64,000 nucleotides of DNA from Floccularia luteovirens (lineage: Eukaryota; Basidiomycota; Agaricomycetes; Agaricales; Squamanitaceae): NCBI GenBank assembly GCA_009739215.1, contig VSJF01000002.1, forward strand, positions 744,001 through 808,000. The letters run 5' to 3'. Under the pieces are notes generated by a model. The model was not told the DNA's origin. It searched no databases and saw nothing but the letters and a program-made list of their open reading frames with translations. Below, one piece after another: positions 22,830 to 34,722 of the stretch. The translations under genes and the position numbers were made by a program. Position 1 is the stretch's first letter; each line of letters begins with the position of its first letter.

Positions 22830-23990
22830 TATGGGAAGGCCACACAGCCTTCACCTCGGAAATCACCATTTTCTGCTATTGGTCGCCACCCACAATTTTA
22901 GTAATCCAATTAGTGAGCAACCAATAAGTCTACCACACATTCTCCTGATTCCATGTCATATTAACTCCAATCCAGAAGCTATAGAAACCTCAGACATATC
23001 TATTTGAATATACCATGTGATTTCCCCTTACTTCCTTCTTTTACCCCTCTAGCCCAGTGACTGATCAATCCTCTGCACATCCTCTCTTAATCCCTGTACC
23101 CTGTGACATCATATGTGACTTCTTCTGACCAACCCACTCTCCACTTAATGGCTACTGAGATAATCAGACTATGGGATTGCCCTTCCTATCTTGATGATTA
23201 TGCTATCTGATCACTTAGCACCCTTGTCCATCCCTGTGCCACCTGGTTATCTCACATGCAACTCCAAAAATAGCGAGGTACACTCCAGACTTCTGTGATC
23301 ATGTGCAACGCAAGCATTGTGCACTTGCTTGCTGGCCTGTTGACTATACCAAACTCTTCATAACTACTTCATTTTTTCTCCCTTACTCTTTCGCTTATTA
23401 GAGATTGGATTCTCCCACACTCTTTGAACTATTTCTCCTTTTATCTCGTTTTTCACACCATCTTACAAATAGTAAAATTAAAAATACTTTACTAGCTACT
23501 CGCAAATGTTCTCTCTCTGTAGAAAGAACAAAAACTTGTATAGTAGTTAGAAAAATTCAGTTTCCTTTTCCCCTCTCCTCAGAGAATATTCAGAAGCAGA
23601 GAAAACCAGCTCATCCTAAGTTTCTTCACTCTCCCAACTGATTTCACTACTTTTGCCCACTATAAGTTGTCTAACTTGTCAAATATTGTCCTTCACACTC
23701 TTCTGTTGGCATATTTGGACCCTTTAGTGTAAAAACTCACTTGTTCAAGTGAGGACCTCACTGTCACTTTGTTCTTCCTTGGTTTGCTTGAACATCTCTC
23801 ACCTTCACTTATTCTCTTGACCTTGTCCTGTGTTTGCTCTCTTTATTCACTCTTGATGTTGCATTTATCTGTAATCTCACATAACCTCTTTCTTACCCAT
23901 CTCTAGAAGACATTTTAGATACATAGATGGAAGCACTGTGTTCCATAGGTTTCTGAACCTACTCACACTTCACCTCTCTTCAATGCCATT
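22830..23990 (-). repeat. Right arm of a ~1.16-kb inverted repeat
   Basis: Mirror of 20818-21975. Contains the partner 78-codon frame at 23405-23641 (plus). The six replacements between the two peptides can all be explained by C-to-T type changes, so conservation of the frame may only reflect the recent copy. Confidence 0.8.
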
Positions 23991-24193
23991 GTTCTCTCAT
24001 TTCCATTATTCTCTTCTCTTCTTCATTGTTCTCTGATCTTTTATTGTGTTAGTCACCATTGTATTCTAAACAGTATAAATAGGCAGGATATAAGTCCAAG
24101 CTCTTCAGCTTAATCTTAGTGTTGACTCCTTTGTACTTCTGTTTACTTGTCCTAAACAATAACAACCTATATCTCTCAACAAGTCTCTTAATA

Positions 24194-24311
24194 GGGTCTT
24201 TCAAAGTTGACCATTAACTTTCCAATTATCTGTTCCATTATCGAAATTTGGTGGGAAAAACAACTTAATGGAACAAATAATAGAAAAATTAATGTCAACT
24301 TTGAAAGACCC
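24194..24311. mobile_element. Mariner-type MITE
   Basis: A 118-bp element with ~45-bp imperfect terminal inverted repeats: left GGGTCTTTCAAAGTTGAC, right GTCAACTTTGAAAGACCC. TA lies on both sides (24192-24193 and 24312-24313), the target duplication of Tc1/mariner elements. No coding capacity, so it would depend on a transposase elsewhere. Confidence 0.88.
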
Positions 24312-24659
24312 TAATATCTGAATCTCAAAGTAACAGAACTATAAAAAATGCAGACCTTTATCAGTTTATTCCAAGAACAAATGCAATGTTCTTGAGTCTT
24401 AGGCCTAGACTAGTTGTCTAGAGACCCAATCCATGGTTAGTAATGGAGATGCCTATCTGTTGTATCATAATACATAACTAGTCCAGTGATAGTTTCACTG
24501 AGGGGAACATTATCCCATTGACAAATAACACCAAGTTTACTACATGTTCACTTGTGACATTAACACCACTATTTATGAAAAATAAATTATGTTGATCAAT
24601 TCACATTTAAGTGTAATGTGAGATTATGACAAGGATTCTACAATTGTAAATAGTATACT

Positions 24660-25020
24660 AGCTAATCAAAGTTAATAAGAGATTATAAACATTATTAAAA
24701 ACATTCTCACCTCAGCATTTATATAGTCAAATGACTGAGGTGTCAAGAATAAAAATTATGGTTTATATACTGTAGAAAGTAATGTTTTCTGCTACTACTA
24801 TTAATGGTTGGTGAGAAAAAAGAAGGAATAAAGGAGTGTCTAATTTAGTGATTAAAGAAGCCAATAAAAAAAGGAATAGTATGTTATTTATGCAGGTATT
24901 AATAAAAGGGAAAGTGTCGAAGAAATGAATGTGTTATGTCCAAATAGTGGAAGGGATGTTCAGGATCATGTGCACCTTGTTATTTCAATATGTAAATATC
25001 AGTACTTAAGGAGGGAGTGT
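24660..25020 (+). repeat. Diverged copy of the 15.69-16.0 kb repeat
   Basis: Contains the hairpin CACCTCAG...CTGAGGTG near 24708-24743 and then about 280 bases that align loosely with 15770-16010, with C-to-T type decay. It ends with a purine run GGAGGGAG followed by TGTTACTGAGG, which looks like a polypurine tract and LTR start of another retroelement. Confidence 0.5.
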
Positions 25021-26463
25021 TACTGAGGTCAGTAACATGGGAATCTCACAAGGCATAGACACTCACAGTTTACTAACTTTGAATATGCTGGCCAGAAGTC
25101 TCCATCCTATTGCAAGATGCAGTGAGCTTCATCAACAATTACCACAACAATTTTTTGAGTGGTCTTGAGCTTTCCTAGCCATTTTCGAACCCTGGGAGTC
25201 TCAAATACATCTCTGGCAAGCAAAATAGAAAAATATTGTTTGATACTTCAGCTCTTGATTTAGGAATGTAAGAAGTGGGTACAAATTTAGTAACTCATCT
25301 TTGCAAGATTAGCTGACTAGGTGTCACCATTGATAGCAACAGCAACATCTAGCTGCCACTCATATGGCTGGACCAAAACGTGCTGAGAATATCTATTGAA
25401 GCTTAGTCCATTGAAGGGTTTGAGTTGCGGTTGGACTTAGAAGTCCTTGGGGTGCAGCACTTCTATCTGCAATTCCTAAACTGTCACTTGTAGAATAAGA
25501 AATAAAATGTTTAAAGACAACAGCTTTCGAAACAAAATGTTTTTAAGTTTTTAAGTAAATAAAACTTATCGAGGTAATATTTTGTTCTACTTCGAAATGT
25601 TTCTTTTGTAGATCCAAAGCAGTTAGGTTTTGGTTTCAAAGTTTTGAATTCTATCTTCAAGATTTGCTGGACTTGTAAATGAGGTAAATGATGATAGTAG
25701 TGGTTTGAAGAATAATCAATAAGGTTCTTTAAAATAGAATGAGATATTGAAACTGAGGTTTTGTCTTTTGGATACTAAGGTGAAGGGGAAAATTAACTTA
25801 TTTTATTGTTCTGTTTCGAGCCCTATTTATACCTACTATGATACAGTAAGATACTTGAAACATAAATTTTAACCATGAAATTTTAAAGTGATTGTACTAG
25901 TGAAGAATTTTGAAACAGGGGAAGTATGTAAAAAAAATAAATAAAATGGAAAGTTTTCTTCAAAATAAATTGCACTCCCTTCATAACCATTTGCAGCATC
26001 ATTACTTGTAATCATAACCACTAAGTACTTCCTAATACAGTATGATGCATTTGCTAATGCGCCGTTTTGGATTATAGAAATTTTCCAGGCTTGGTGGGAA
26101 GACTGAGGTACTGTTTGGTCTGGGCTCGCCATAGTGGTTCCTGGATCTGGAACTGAGATCTAGTTCAAAACTGTGAGTCCATGTTGATATCTTCTGAGTT
26201 CCACCTGATAAATTGTGTTGATAAGTGTGTTTCGAAAGCACTAGGCATGAGTTGTTTTGAAGGAGGGTGTTATGTGTTGTAGAAGAGTGGTTTCGAGCTA
26301 TATTGTCAAAGAGTGAGGTATTACCATATCTGGTTTGAACCCATGGGGGTTTCCCACACCGTGTTTCTGCTGAGTTGTATTTTTTTTTTGGATGCTGCAG
26401 CATGAGCACTCTGAAGAAATGTCTGAATGTGTGCGTTGCGCCATGTGAGGCCTTGATCTTCAA
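25021..26463. other. AT-rich region with unsupported ORFs
   Basis: Two overlapping minus-strand frames (26463-26032, 26132-25869) encode no domain I recognise. The sequence before 25.9 kb keeps the repeat-like, CpG-poor character of the island. It may hold decayed transposon or gene sequence; I cannot tell. Confidence 0.35.
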
Positions 26464-26560
26464 TCACATGTATAATCACATTGTGTTATGTTTTCGTTAC
26501 AGTTACTGTCACACTGTCACCGATAGAGGGTTCTCTGTACGAAATGCACCAGACGTTATG

Positions 26561-26750
26561 GTGCATAGTCTGACGTGAGTTTTGACTCTCAGACTTGAAC
26601 TCCGCGCGGCAGTTTGCGGGTGCACCAAACGGATGGAAACGAGGCCAGTCTCGTTCCCATGGTGCATATTATATCTTGAGTTTTGACTCTCAGACTCAAA
26701 CTCCGCGCGGCAACATGCGTGTGCACGAACGTCTGGGGAACAAGACTACC
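26561..26750 (+). promoter_or_regulatory. Two tandem ~100-bp promoter units before hydrolase A
   Basis: Two units (26561-26661 and 26662-26750, period ~101) each contain GTGCAT, then GAGTTTTGACTCTCAGACT, then CTCCGCGCGGCA and a GTGCAC word. TGACTC is the half-site core of bZIP/Gcn4-type factors and CCGCGCGG is an 8-bp palindrome. The units end about 130 bases before the hydrolase A start codon, so they are likely upstream activating sequences. The factors involved are inferred. Confidence 0.6.
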
Positions 26751-26815
26751 ACACATCGAAGATCCAGAGATATGCTATTCCCATAACTCACCAGCTGACT
26801 GTATCAAATCCGTCC

Positions 26816-26823
26816 ATATAAAT
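26816..26823 (+). promoter_or_regulatory. TATA-like box of hydrolase A
   Basis: ATATAAAT lies 58-65 bases upstream of the start codon at 26881. Confidence 0.5.
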
Positions 26824-26880
26824 TGCACGGCACGATGGAAATCATGTTCCTCAATTGTGCTTCCAACTTTATTCTCTAAA

Positions 26881-28156
26881 ATGCCGTTCACTTCTGACGT
26901 TGCTAAACTTCCTAATGGACTCGAGCTTGCCTACACCGACAGTGGTCCAGTACCTAGTTCAGACAACTACACCACTTTGATCCTGCTCCATGGGAGCGCG
27001 TTCAATGCATGTATGTATATCAGCTACTGATTGGATTATCGATTGGCTAAAGTTTCTATGTCTATAACAGTCACCTTCGAGAAGATGCACGAATTCGCGC
27101 CTAAACACAACGTGCGCACAGTTGCCGTTCAGCGGATAGAGTACCCCGGATCCTCTAAATATACCGACGCCGAACTTGAGGACCTCAAGGCTGGAAAAAA
27201 GGTCGCGTTGGACAGAATGGGCCTCTCGGCAGTGAATTTCATCAAGTACTTCGTGGATAAGAACCACATCCCAAAGATCAGCTTAGATCGCAAGAACGGT
27301 GGGATTGCCATCGCGGGGTGGTCTATGGGCTCAGCAACTGCTATGGCAGTCTTCTCTGACCCAACTGTACTTCCTACCGGATTGTACCCGTTCTTGCTTG
27401 ACTACATCAAGGACCTTATTATATTAGGTACATTCAGAATTGGTATATGCTCTTTTGCGTGACTGACTCAAAATATTTAAGATTCTCCACACCTTTCCTT
27501 CGGATTGTTTGACCTTCCACCCGACGAGAAAACATATAACCCTTGGGCCAACCCAGATTTGACTCCCGAACAACTTTACGAGGGATTCAAAGCCTGGGTT
27601 AGTTCCTACTCATTTACCCCAGAAAATTGGAATGGAGACATCAACGCTCTCGATACCCGTCGGCGTGCCGAGCGTGCTACCGTTGACGATTGGACACCCG
27701 AACAACTAGATAAATTCTTCACCCTGGACGCTGCTCTTCGATCAGAGTTTTTGATGTATGTTTCAAATAATATTAGAAAAGGAAAGTCAAGCATTTAATA
27801 ATTGCACAGGTACTACCCTCCCATGCAACCGACAGTCAAGGACATGACCCACAGAGTATTCTATGATGAGAAAATTATTTCCACTTTCTTCCCACAAGTT
27901 CCTGTAACATATGTTGCGGGTGATTCTTCTTGTTGGCATGCCATCTGGGCAGTTTACAACGTAAAGAAGACATACAACGAGTTATTGGCAAAGGGAGCCC
28001 ACCCCCGAAAAACTCATTTTATCACCATGAAAGGAGCCAACCACTTCGTAAGTGATCCATTTCTGACTTCATGGAGAAACATTCTTTATTTCGCCACAGA
28101 TGCACTATGACATGCCTGATGGTTTGATGCTTGCAATTCTTGAAGGGATCAGGTAA
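26881..28156 (+). CDS. Alpha/beta-hydrolase A of the duplicated module
   Basis: A spliced gene of five exons; introns start near 27011, 27427, 27758 and 28048 and are 50-60 bases. The first exon ends with LLHGSAFNA (oxyanion HG). GWSMG at mid-protein is the nucleophile elbow with the catalytic Ser. VAGDSS probably supplies the acid, and GANHFMHYD the catalytic His, so the triad appears complete. There is no signal peptide or membrane segment, so it is probably cytosolic. The substrate is unknown. It is convergent with the oxidoreductase at 28369-30147, 213 bases away. Paralogues lie at 46411-47696 and, broken, at 49654-50928; protein identity to the former is roughly half by eye. Confidence 0.88.
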
Positions 28157-28368
28157 CTTAAAGATTAAATTTACTATCAGCTTCAAGTGAGCATCTTCTA
28201 GGGATGGACAAAACTAAGAATTGTCCTGGTCACTCTGCCTGTATTTGTTTTTGTTTAGAGCTCTTGCAGTTTCGCAAATGGATAATACTCGGGATTATTG
28301 AGTATTAGAATAAATATCGATGTACATATTTGGGAAGAAAGCAATATAACCAGGTTTCTGATTGGTAA

Positions 28369-30147
28369 CTACAACCTTTTCTTGGTTTCTGTACATTCCA
28401 ACGCCCAACTCCCGATCTCAAAGTGGGTTGTTTGTTGCAGTCGTTCGATCAGTATATCCCCAAATGCTGACATCGGTGTCAAAACACCACCTTGCCGTGC
28501 TAGAGCAGAAAGTCCTGTGATAGGGTTATTTTTGGAAGGAGAGTCTGATTCGGATCTGGGCGCCAGGACAAGAGATAGAGCACATTCAGATGCTATAACT
28601 AACAAGGGATTGAGTAAATGGGCAGAATATTGTCATGGAAAATACGTACTGGCTGTAAGCAGATAATTAGGTTCACCCTTTCCCTTGATAATAGATTTAA
28701 CATAAATGGGCGGTGTGGAAGTAGAAGTTGTGATGTTAGTAGTGAGGAGCGAACCGCTTTCCAAGCGCCTGAAGATAAAATAAGATCAATACCATGCGGA
28801 AAGAATGAAATAAGGAATGTGATCGGAACGATCTACTCAACTCATCAGAAGCTCCTTCTCCAGGTTTCGGCAAAATCTTGCTTAAGAGGAGGCGGATCTA
28901 TGAATTTGAAACAGTTATTTGTAAGAATAATTCCATCAGAAACCCAAATTTGGAGTTGCACCCCTCTAATGAGGTCATTGCTCACCGGCTTGAATAAAAG
29001 TAATATCGAAAACACAATAATAAATACTGCAGAGAAACCAATTGCAGATATACGTCCAGGCATGACGAGAAATTCGTCATAGAGAAAACTAGATCCATAT
29101 CGTTCCCGTTGTGCTCGCCGCCTAGAATCATCGGATTTGGATAGCTCTCCTGATAGGTCTGATTTAATTATGTCGGAATGGAAACAGATATGCTAGAAAA
29201 TGGCACACCCAACATTGCTTGATATTCCAATAATCCAAAAGTTCGCTGTACGAGTGCCTTATTCACTGGTGCATATAAGAAATAGGAACCGAACATGGTC
29301 TTTTCATTCGGTATAGGCAAGCTGTACACAAGCTTTGGACCTGGTGGAACCCGACCTGCCACTGTTTAAATATATTAGCATATATCAACTGAAATCCATG
29401 AATTACTGATTTCACCTGGACTCAAACAATAGTCTTTAACTGGGAATTCCTTCAATGGCACTTCATCAATCAATCCCAGTGTTGTGGCGAAGAATCCCCC
29501 CGAAAAAACTGCTCCCCTGACTTTGTGTGCAGTAGTTGAAGTAGCTACTTCCCCGTTTGGAGTGAATGATTTCAAAGTTATGTTAGATAAGTATACGGCA
29601 ATGTCAGATGGTACGGAATCCAATCCACATGAGGGCACGATGATAGAACCTGTTTTAGTAGCGGCGTAGTCAAATCTTGAAGTTGTTTCAGTCCGAGAAA
29701 AGCAATAGGGTTAGGAGTCTCTTACTTGTGGATTATTTCTCGGAACCACACAGTCTCTCCTGTGAGGTCCACATAATGCACACCATTTTGTACACAAGCT
29801 CTAATGATCTCCTTTAAAAATATGACAGGTCTCATGGTATTTTTGACGTACCTCACAATAGGTGTTCCTGATCTATAAAAGGGGCCGATGGCGTTAATAA
29901 CCACCCAGGTCGTTTTTACGGCTTTCTCCAGTTCTTCATAGTCACCTACATCAAGATGCACGGTGCGCACGGACTTTGGCAAGTTCAGCTCATTGATGAG
30001 CTTATTGAGTTTGCTTGTAGAGCGCGCGCCTATTGCCAAAGCGAACTTGTGACGTTGGGGATGGTTTACGAGGTACCGAACAATAAGTCGGCCCGTGTAT
30101 CCCGTCGCACCAAGCACCAAGATGTCCGATTTCTCGTAGGTGTTCAT
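28369..30147 (-). CDS. Saccharopine-dehydrogenase-like oxidoreductase A
   Basis: Start MNTYEKSDILVLGATGYTGR carries the Rossmann glycine motif GATGYTG near residue 12. Conserved segments follow in order over several exons: VVINAIGPFYRSGTPIVRA, GVHYVDLTGE, IIVPSCGLDSVPSD, LPIPNEKTMFGSY, RTFGLLEYQ, YDEFLVMPGR, a membrane-like run (AIGFSAVFIIVFSILLLF), KILPKPGEGASDE, and the tail GGVLTPMSAFGD. This is the eukaryotic saccharopine-dehydrogenase-like family, whose members are often membrane or lipid-droplet associated; it is not the lysine-pathway enzyme itself. Introns were placed by GT-AG and by comparison with copy B at 44513-46288; the reading appears intact. It converges on hydrolase A. Confidence 0.88.
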
Positions 30148-30480
30148 GTTATTGTCAAGTTCAATGGTAAGAAACGGAAAGGAAATTACATTCGAGCTGC
30201 ATGTCAAACCCGTCGTGCATCCCGAATCAAAGTTGGATGTGACATATATAACACACACACCACATGTTTGTCACTTCCAGACTGCAATGCATAGTTTATG
30301 TTAGTTTTATAAACATTGGCTTGGACAGCGAATCAATTCAACAGTTGTATATTCAAAGATATCAATGTACAAGCTGACAGTGGTGATAAAACCAAAAAGG
30401 CTGAAATGCGGTTACATATATAGTACAATCACTATTCTTTCTGCTCAAAAAAACAAAAACACATCTCGGCGTAGTTAAAT

Positions 30481-33400
30481 TTACCAAATCTGTTGTTCTA
30501 AATCAAAATGTACCAAGACAAGCCTGTCGATTTCTCTGCTCATTCCAGCGAATCCACTTTCGTTCCTTGGCTTCATCCAGAACAGTTCATGTTGAAGTTG
30601 CCAAATGCGCATAGCGTCTTGTAACCCTAGTCGTTCTGCTTCTTTATGATCAAGCGGTGTACCTTTCAAGCACAACTCTCGATATGAAGGTGCAAGCCAA
30701 TCATGAACGTGGTACTCCTTGCCCAAAACTATCTTGTCTACCGCAGATGCAATTCGTGCAAGTTTGCTGATAGCAACTTCACGGATATTGGTGAAGACCC
30801 ATTTCGTTGATAACGCAAGGATAGAAGTCCATTCATCGAGTGTGACCAAATCTGATTGCATAAAATTCCTGGTTTTGTCGTCAAATTGTGGTATCATAGA
30901 AACACGTTCTAAGTGACTTACGTGGGGTAGAATAGTGTCAATAATCGGTCAAATTCTATCGTTGTGATATCTGCCAGATGAATAGGTTCGCATCCTTGCC
31001 CATATGTATATGACTGTAGTAAAGTACGGAAATACGCCGAATGTTGCTCGAAGAAATATCGATGCACTTTATAAAGTGTACGATCCACCTATATGTATCG
31101 CCCAATGTTAAACGGAAGTAAGGATATAAACAGAAGGTGATTCTTACCCTGAAAGTGATGCTTCCATCTAATAACCAAAATTTTGGGTGTAAAATTTGCG
31201 GTGGGGCGGTGGGTGTGTTAGGCTGCGGTGAATACCGCGGCGGGGAGAAAATTTGTTGGTCCTGGGATGGGTAAAAGATGCATGGCTTCAACATGCATTG
31301 GGCCACCCCGGTATTTACGCCCGTTGGGGTTATCGGTGGCTTTTCGTCATGGACTTTGGACGCGCCATAATGATTCTCACAAGGTGCTCTCACTGTCACT
31401 GTAGGGACAGTAGGCTGTTTTGGTGGTGAAGGTTTACTGGGCTTATGCGAGCCCCAAGAAAAATCAAAAACAGGACTCAAGTTGTTCCAAGCTCCGTCAA
31501 TCCCTGGCTGATAAATATCCGAAATGTCAGGCTTCCAAATTTCATGCTTCTTTCTGACATCTTGCGCAGAGGATGGGGTCCACCATTGCCCTTTAGTTCC
31601 TTTGGATGATTCAAGCATTGGTTCTCGCGGTACGATGGGTTTTAACCAAGAGTCTAGGTGTTCTCTATAAACTGGCATAGCCTTGGGAGGCGGAACGGGT
31701 AGTGGGTGCTTGGGGAAGCGTACGACATTTGGAAGGTTATAGGAATGGTTACTTTCTTGGGATTGTTGACTAGGTTGTTGAATGGGTGTGGCGGGATTCA
31801 GCATTACAATAGGCGGTAAGTCGGTGAAATTCAACTTTGGACCAGATCGAGGAACATTCCTAAGAGTTTCAGTCTCTTTCTTATCTTCGATATTTGTAAA
31901 AAGGCTGTGTAGTGAACTATTTGTGATCGTTTGAGGTATATCAGGAAGTTTGCGACGACCTATACAATGCAGTTATGATTATTCTGTTTTCGCAATGGAG
32001 AAGGTCACAAATTACCATGATTCATTGTTGGTGAGAGTGTATCAGGTGAGTTCGAGTTTGAATGTATATCAGATGTCAAGCAATATGCCAAGGTGCTTGA
32101 ATTGGACTGGAATATTCCACGATCGCTTGATGGAGAGCAGGAGCGCGACTCGAACCTCACAAACTTCCTATGTAACAACGGTTGTGAATGGACTGGAGAT
32201 TTGGATGGGGTGGCTAGGATATCTTCCCACAGCGTTTGTATGGAAGAGCGTCTATGTTCTTCTGATACATCCTCTTGTCCGCAGGGTGCTGTAGCATAGC
32301 TGAGCACTGAGCTAACCAAATCTTTGGGGCTAGATGGCTCTTCAGTGGGAACTGGATCGTACTGAGTAGATGGTGATCCGAAAGTAGGAGATGGCAGATG
32401 CTGAACTTTCATAGATGACATACTTTCAACCGAAGTAGCTGACGAGGTTCTCCTCGGTTCTCCTGGACTAGCACTGCGACTTTGTTCAGGATGCGGATGT
32501 ATGGAGTAGCTTGCAGAAGGACTCCAAGTAGGCCACCCTGCAAACCCAAGCGATGGCATTTCATTCACTGGGCTGTGATAATTGGCAGGAGGGATCCAGG
32601 TGTGCGCTCCATAGGTGGAACTATGAATACCACTAGGTCCATCGCTAATAGGAACAGGACTGCATCTGTGACTTGTTGCAGGACTTGCCGATAAGCAATA
32701 ATCATCTTCGGATGAAGCGTCGTCATTGGTACACGATGCTTTACAAGGGTCAATATGCTCCTCATCAAAAATGTCACGAATATCACGACTTGGACTGTCA
32801 TTTCTACGGATAAGATTCAAAGGAGGACTCGGCGAGCGACTGAGATACTGAAGACTGGCAGCATCGTAATTTGTAAGGAACCGTTGCGGCGCGTCTTGTA
32901 TACTTGGCGAAGGAGATAGCAGAGTTGGCGGACTTAGAGTTATCTGATTTTCTGGTCCAGGAGAACTAGTGGGAGCTGCCAACCTTAGGATCTTCTCTAG
33001 AAAACTTTTCTGAAAGCCCTTCTTCTATACGATCGGGGTTTAACGTAAAAGATCCAAGAGTCGGTGACAGGTATGCTGTTGGTATTTCTCGTGCGGAACG
33101 GAGACTTAAACCCTCACTAAGTGAGTCACTATAGTAATGTCTGGGAGAAGGGGATAAAATACTCGTTGGGGACCGGGGGGAGTCTATTTGTGGGATGACC
33201 GTCTTGTGTATAGGCGAACTTGGTGACATAGAGCGTGCACAAACTGGTCCGGGACTATATAGAGGCGAGACACTCAACCTTGGATGTGTTTTGTGTTCCA
33301 TAGGAAGGTACTCTCCCATATGCGCTGGAGTTGGGCTTGATGTAGCATTTTCCGCACGCATAGTTGGGAAGGTACTATCGGAAGCAGAGTATGCAGGAGG

Positions 33401-34333
33401 ATCCTGGTTTTGAGCATGTGTTTCCTCGGGAGCTTGCTCAGCGTCATTCATCGCAGGTTGTGGTGTATCTGGAAATGGAGGAGAGAGTGGTGGTGGTGAA
33501 TCCAGTCGTTGTGGCGAAAGGACAACTGAAAGTGACGGCGAAATTCTCGTAAATCGAGAGGGTTGGAGAGAAGGCGACATGCTCATCAATGGCTGTGGAA
33601 TGCTTAATATTGAAGATGCCGGAGAGCCGTTTTCTGAGAGGAATGTCGATTCGGATGAGCTGTTCGTGTGTGTGGTCACGTAGTGCATGCTGCTCGGCTC
33701 AGGAGTCATGGGTCCAGCGAAAGGCTGTGACGAAGAGGACGAGTTTGACACGTTAGTCGATGACAATCTGGGAAACGTGTACGATACAACAGATTCTGTT
33801 AATGATTCAGGTACCGATGACTCAGGTCCGTTGTCCATAGTTGTTGGAGAATGGGCTGGAACTACGATAGGACCAGTTTGAGTATGGGCTATGACATAGC
33901 TGTTAGGAGGACGAGAGTCGTTGTTCCAAGGATGACTGAAGGAGATTGGTAGCCTATCATTTTCTGTTTTTATCAAACTTGCCGGGCGGTGTGCGATATG
34001 TGGTGAAGCAAGTCGTGGTGACAAATCAGCGGACTCCATAACCACTGTTGACGAAGAATCTGGGTCCGTGCGCGCAAAAACGTCAGAATCCTCCAAAGAG
34101 GGAGTGTCTGCGGTGGATTGCAATCCATCTATGGTATCGTAGAACCTTGACAACAAGAGATCTGCTTGTGGCGATTCAAAAGGATTTTCTTGACTGGAAT
34201 TTTGGATCTCACGACGGTCGGGACTATTTGGTATGCTCACAACACAGACGCTTTCAGTCCCTTCAGAGCCTGAAGACTCGGTGAAGGTATCGACGTCGAC
34301 ATGCATAAACAGGCGGTCATCATTCCCGGGCAT
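30481..34333 (-). CDS. BTB/POZ protein with a very long disordered N-terminus
   Basis: 1,209 residues in five exons: 34333-33031, 32975-32016, 31959-31148, 31088-30922 and 30868-30481, all in phase. The last ~190 residues form a mushroom-type BTB domain: GSITFRV, DRTLYKVHRYFFEQHSAYF, PIHLADITTIEFDRLL, FYPT, then the helical part WTSILALSTKWVFTNIREVA, VLGKEYHVHDWLAPSY and GTPLDHKEAERLGLQD. Most Agaricomycete BTB proteins of this group are only 200-400 residues. Here the first ~1,000 residues are Ser/Pro/Thr-rich and low in hydrophobics, with many SP and TP sites. The function is probably protein-protein interaction, possibly regulatory; no DNA-binding domain is seen. Confidence 0.85.
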
Positions 34334-34722
34334 TTAGAGATACAAACAATGCAAAGTCAACCAAGGGTGTCGATGGCGGGGTGATACTTATGAAAGGTGA
34401 AAGGGATGTTGTTCTTATGAACCTGGATTTAATAACTGGACGCCCAATTCTGGCGTTTGCCGCTTTCCGAGTCGGCTCGCACCACTCACAAGCTGAGCCG
34501 TGACGCTGATAAGGTTCGCAGTCTTATGAGAAGCCGTTGTTCGGGCTTCTACCAGTTACTTAGCACAACTGAGGGGTTCAGTTGCCAAGTGTTCACTATT
34601 CCAAGATCTCTCGACTGAGAGTGTACCGGACTGAAAGTATCAAAACAACATATCTTGCTACACAATCGTGACAGTAGGATCACACCTACAGTTCATAAGT
34701 AATATCATATATTACATGGTCA
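34334..34722. other. Intergenic region
   Basis: Promoter side of the BTB gene and 3' side of the Sld7-like gene. No coding frame, repeat or tRNA seen. Confidence 0.45.
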
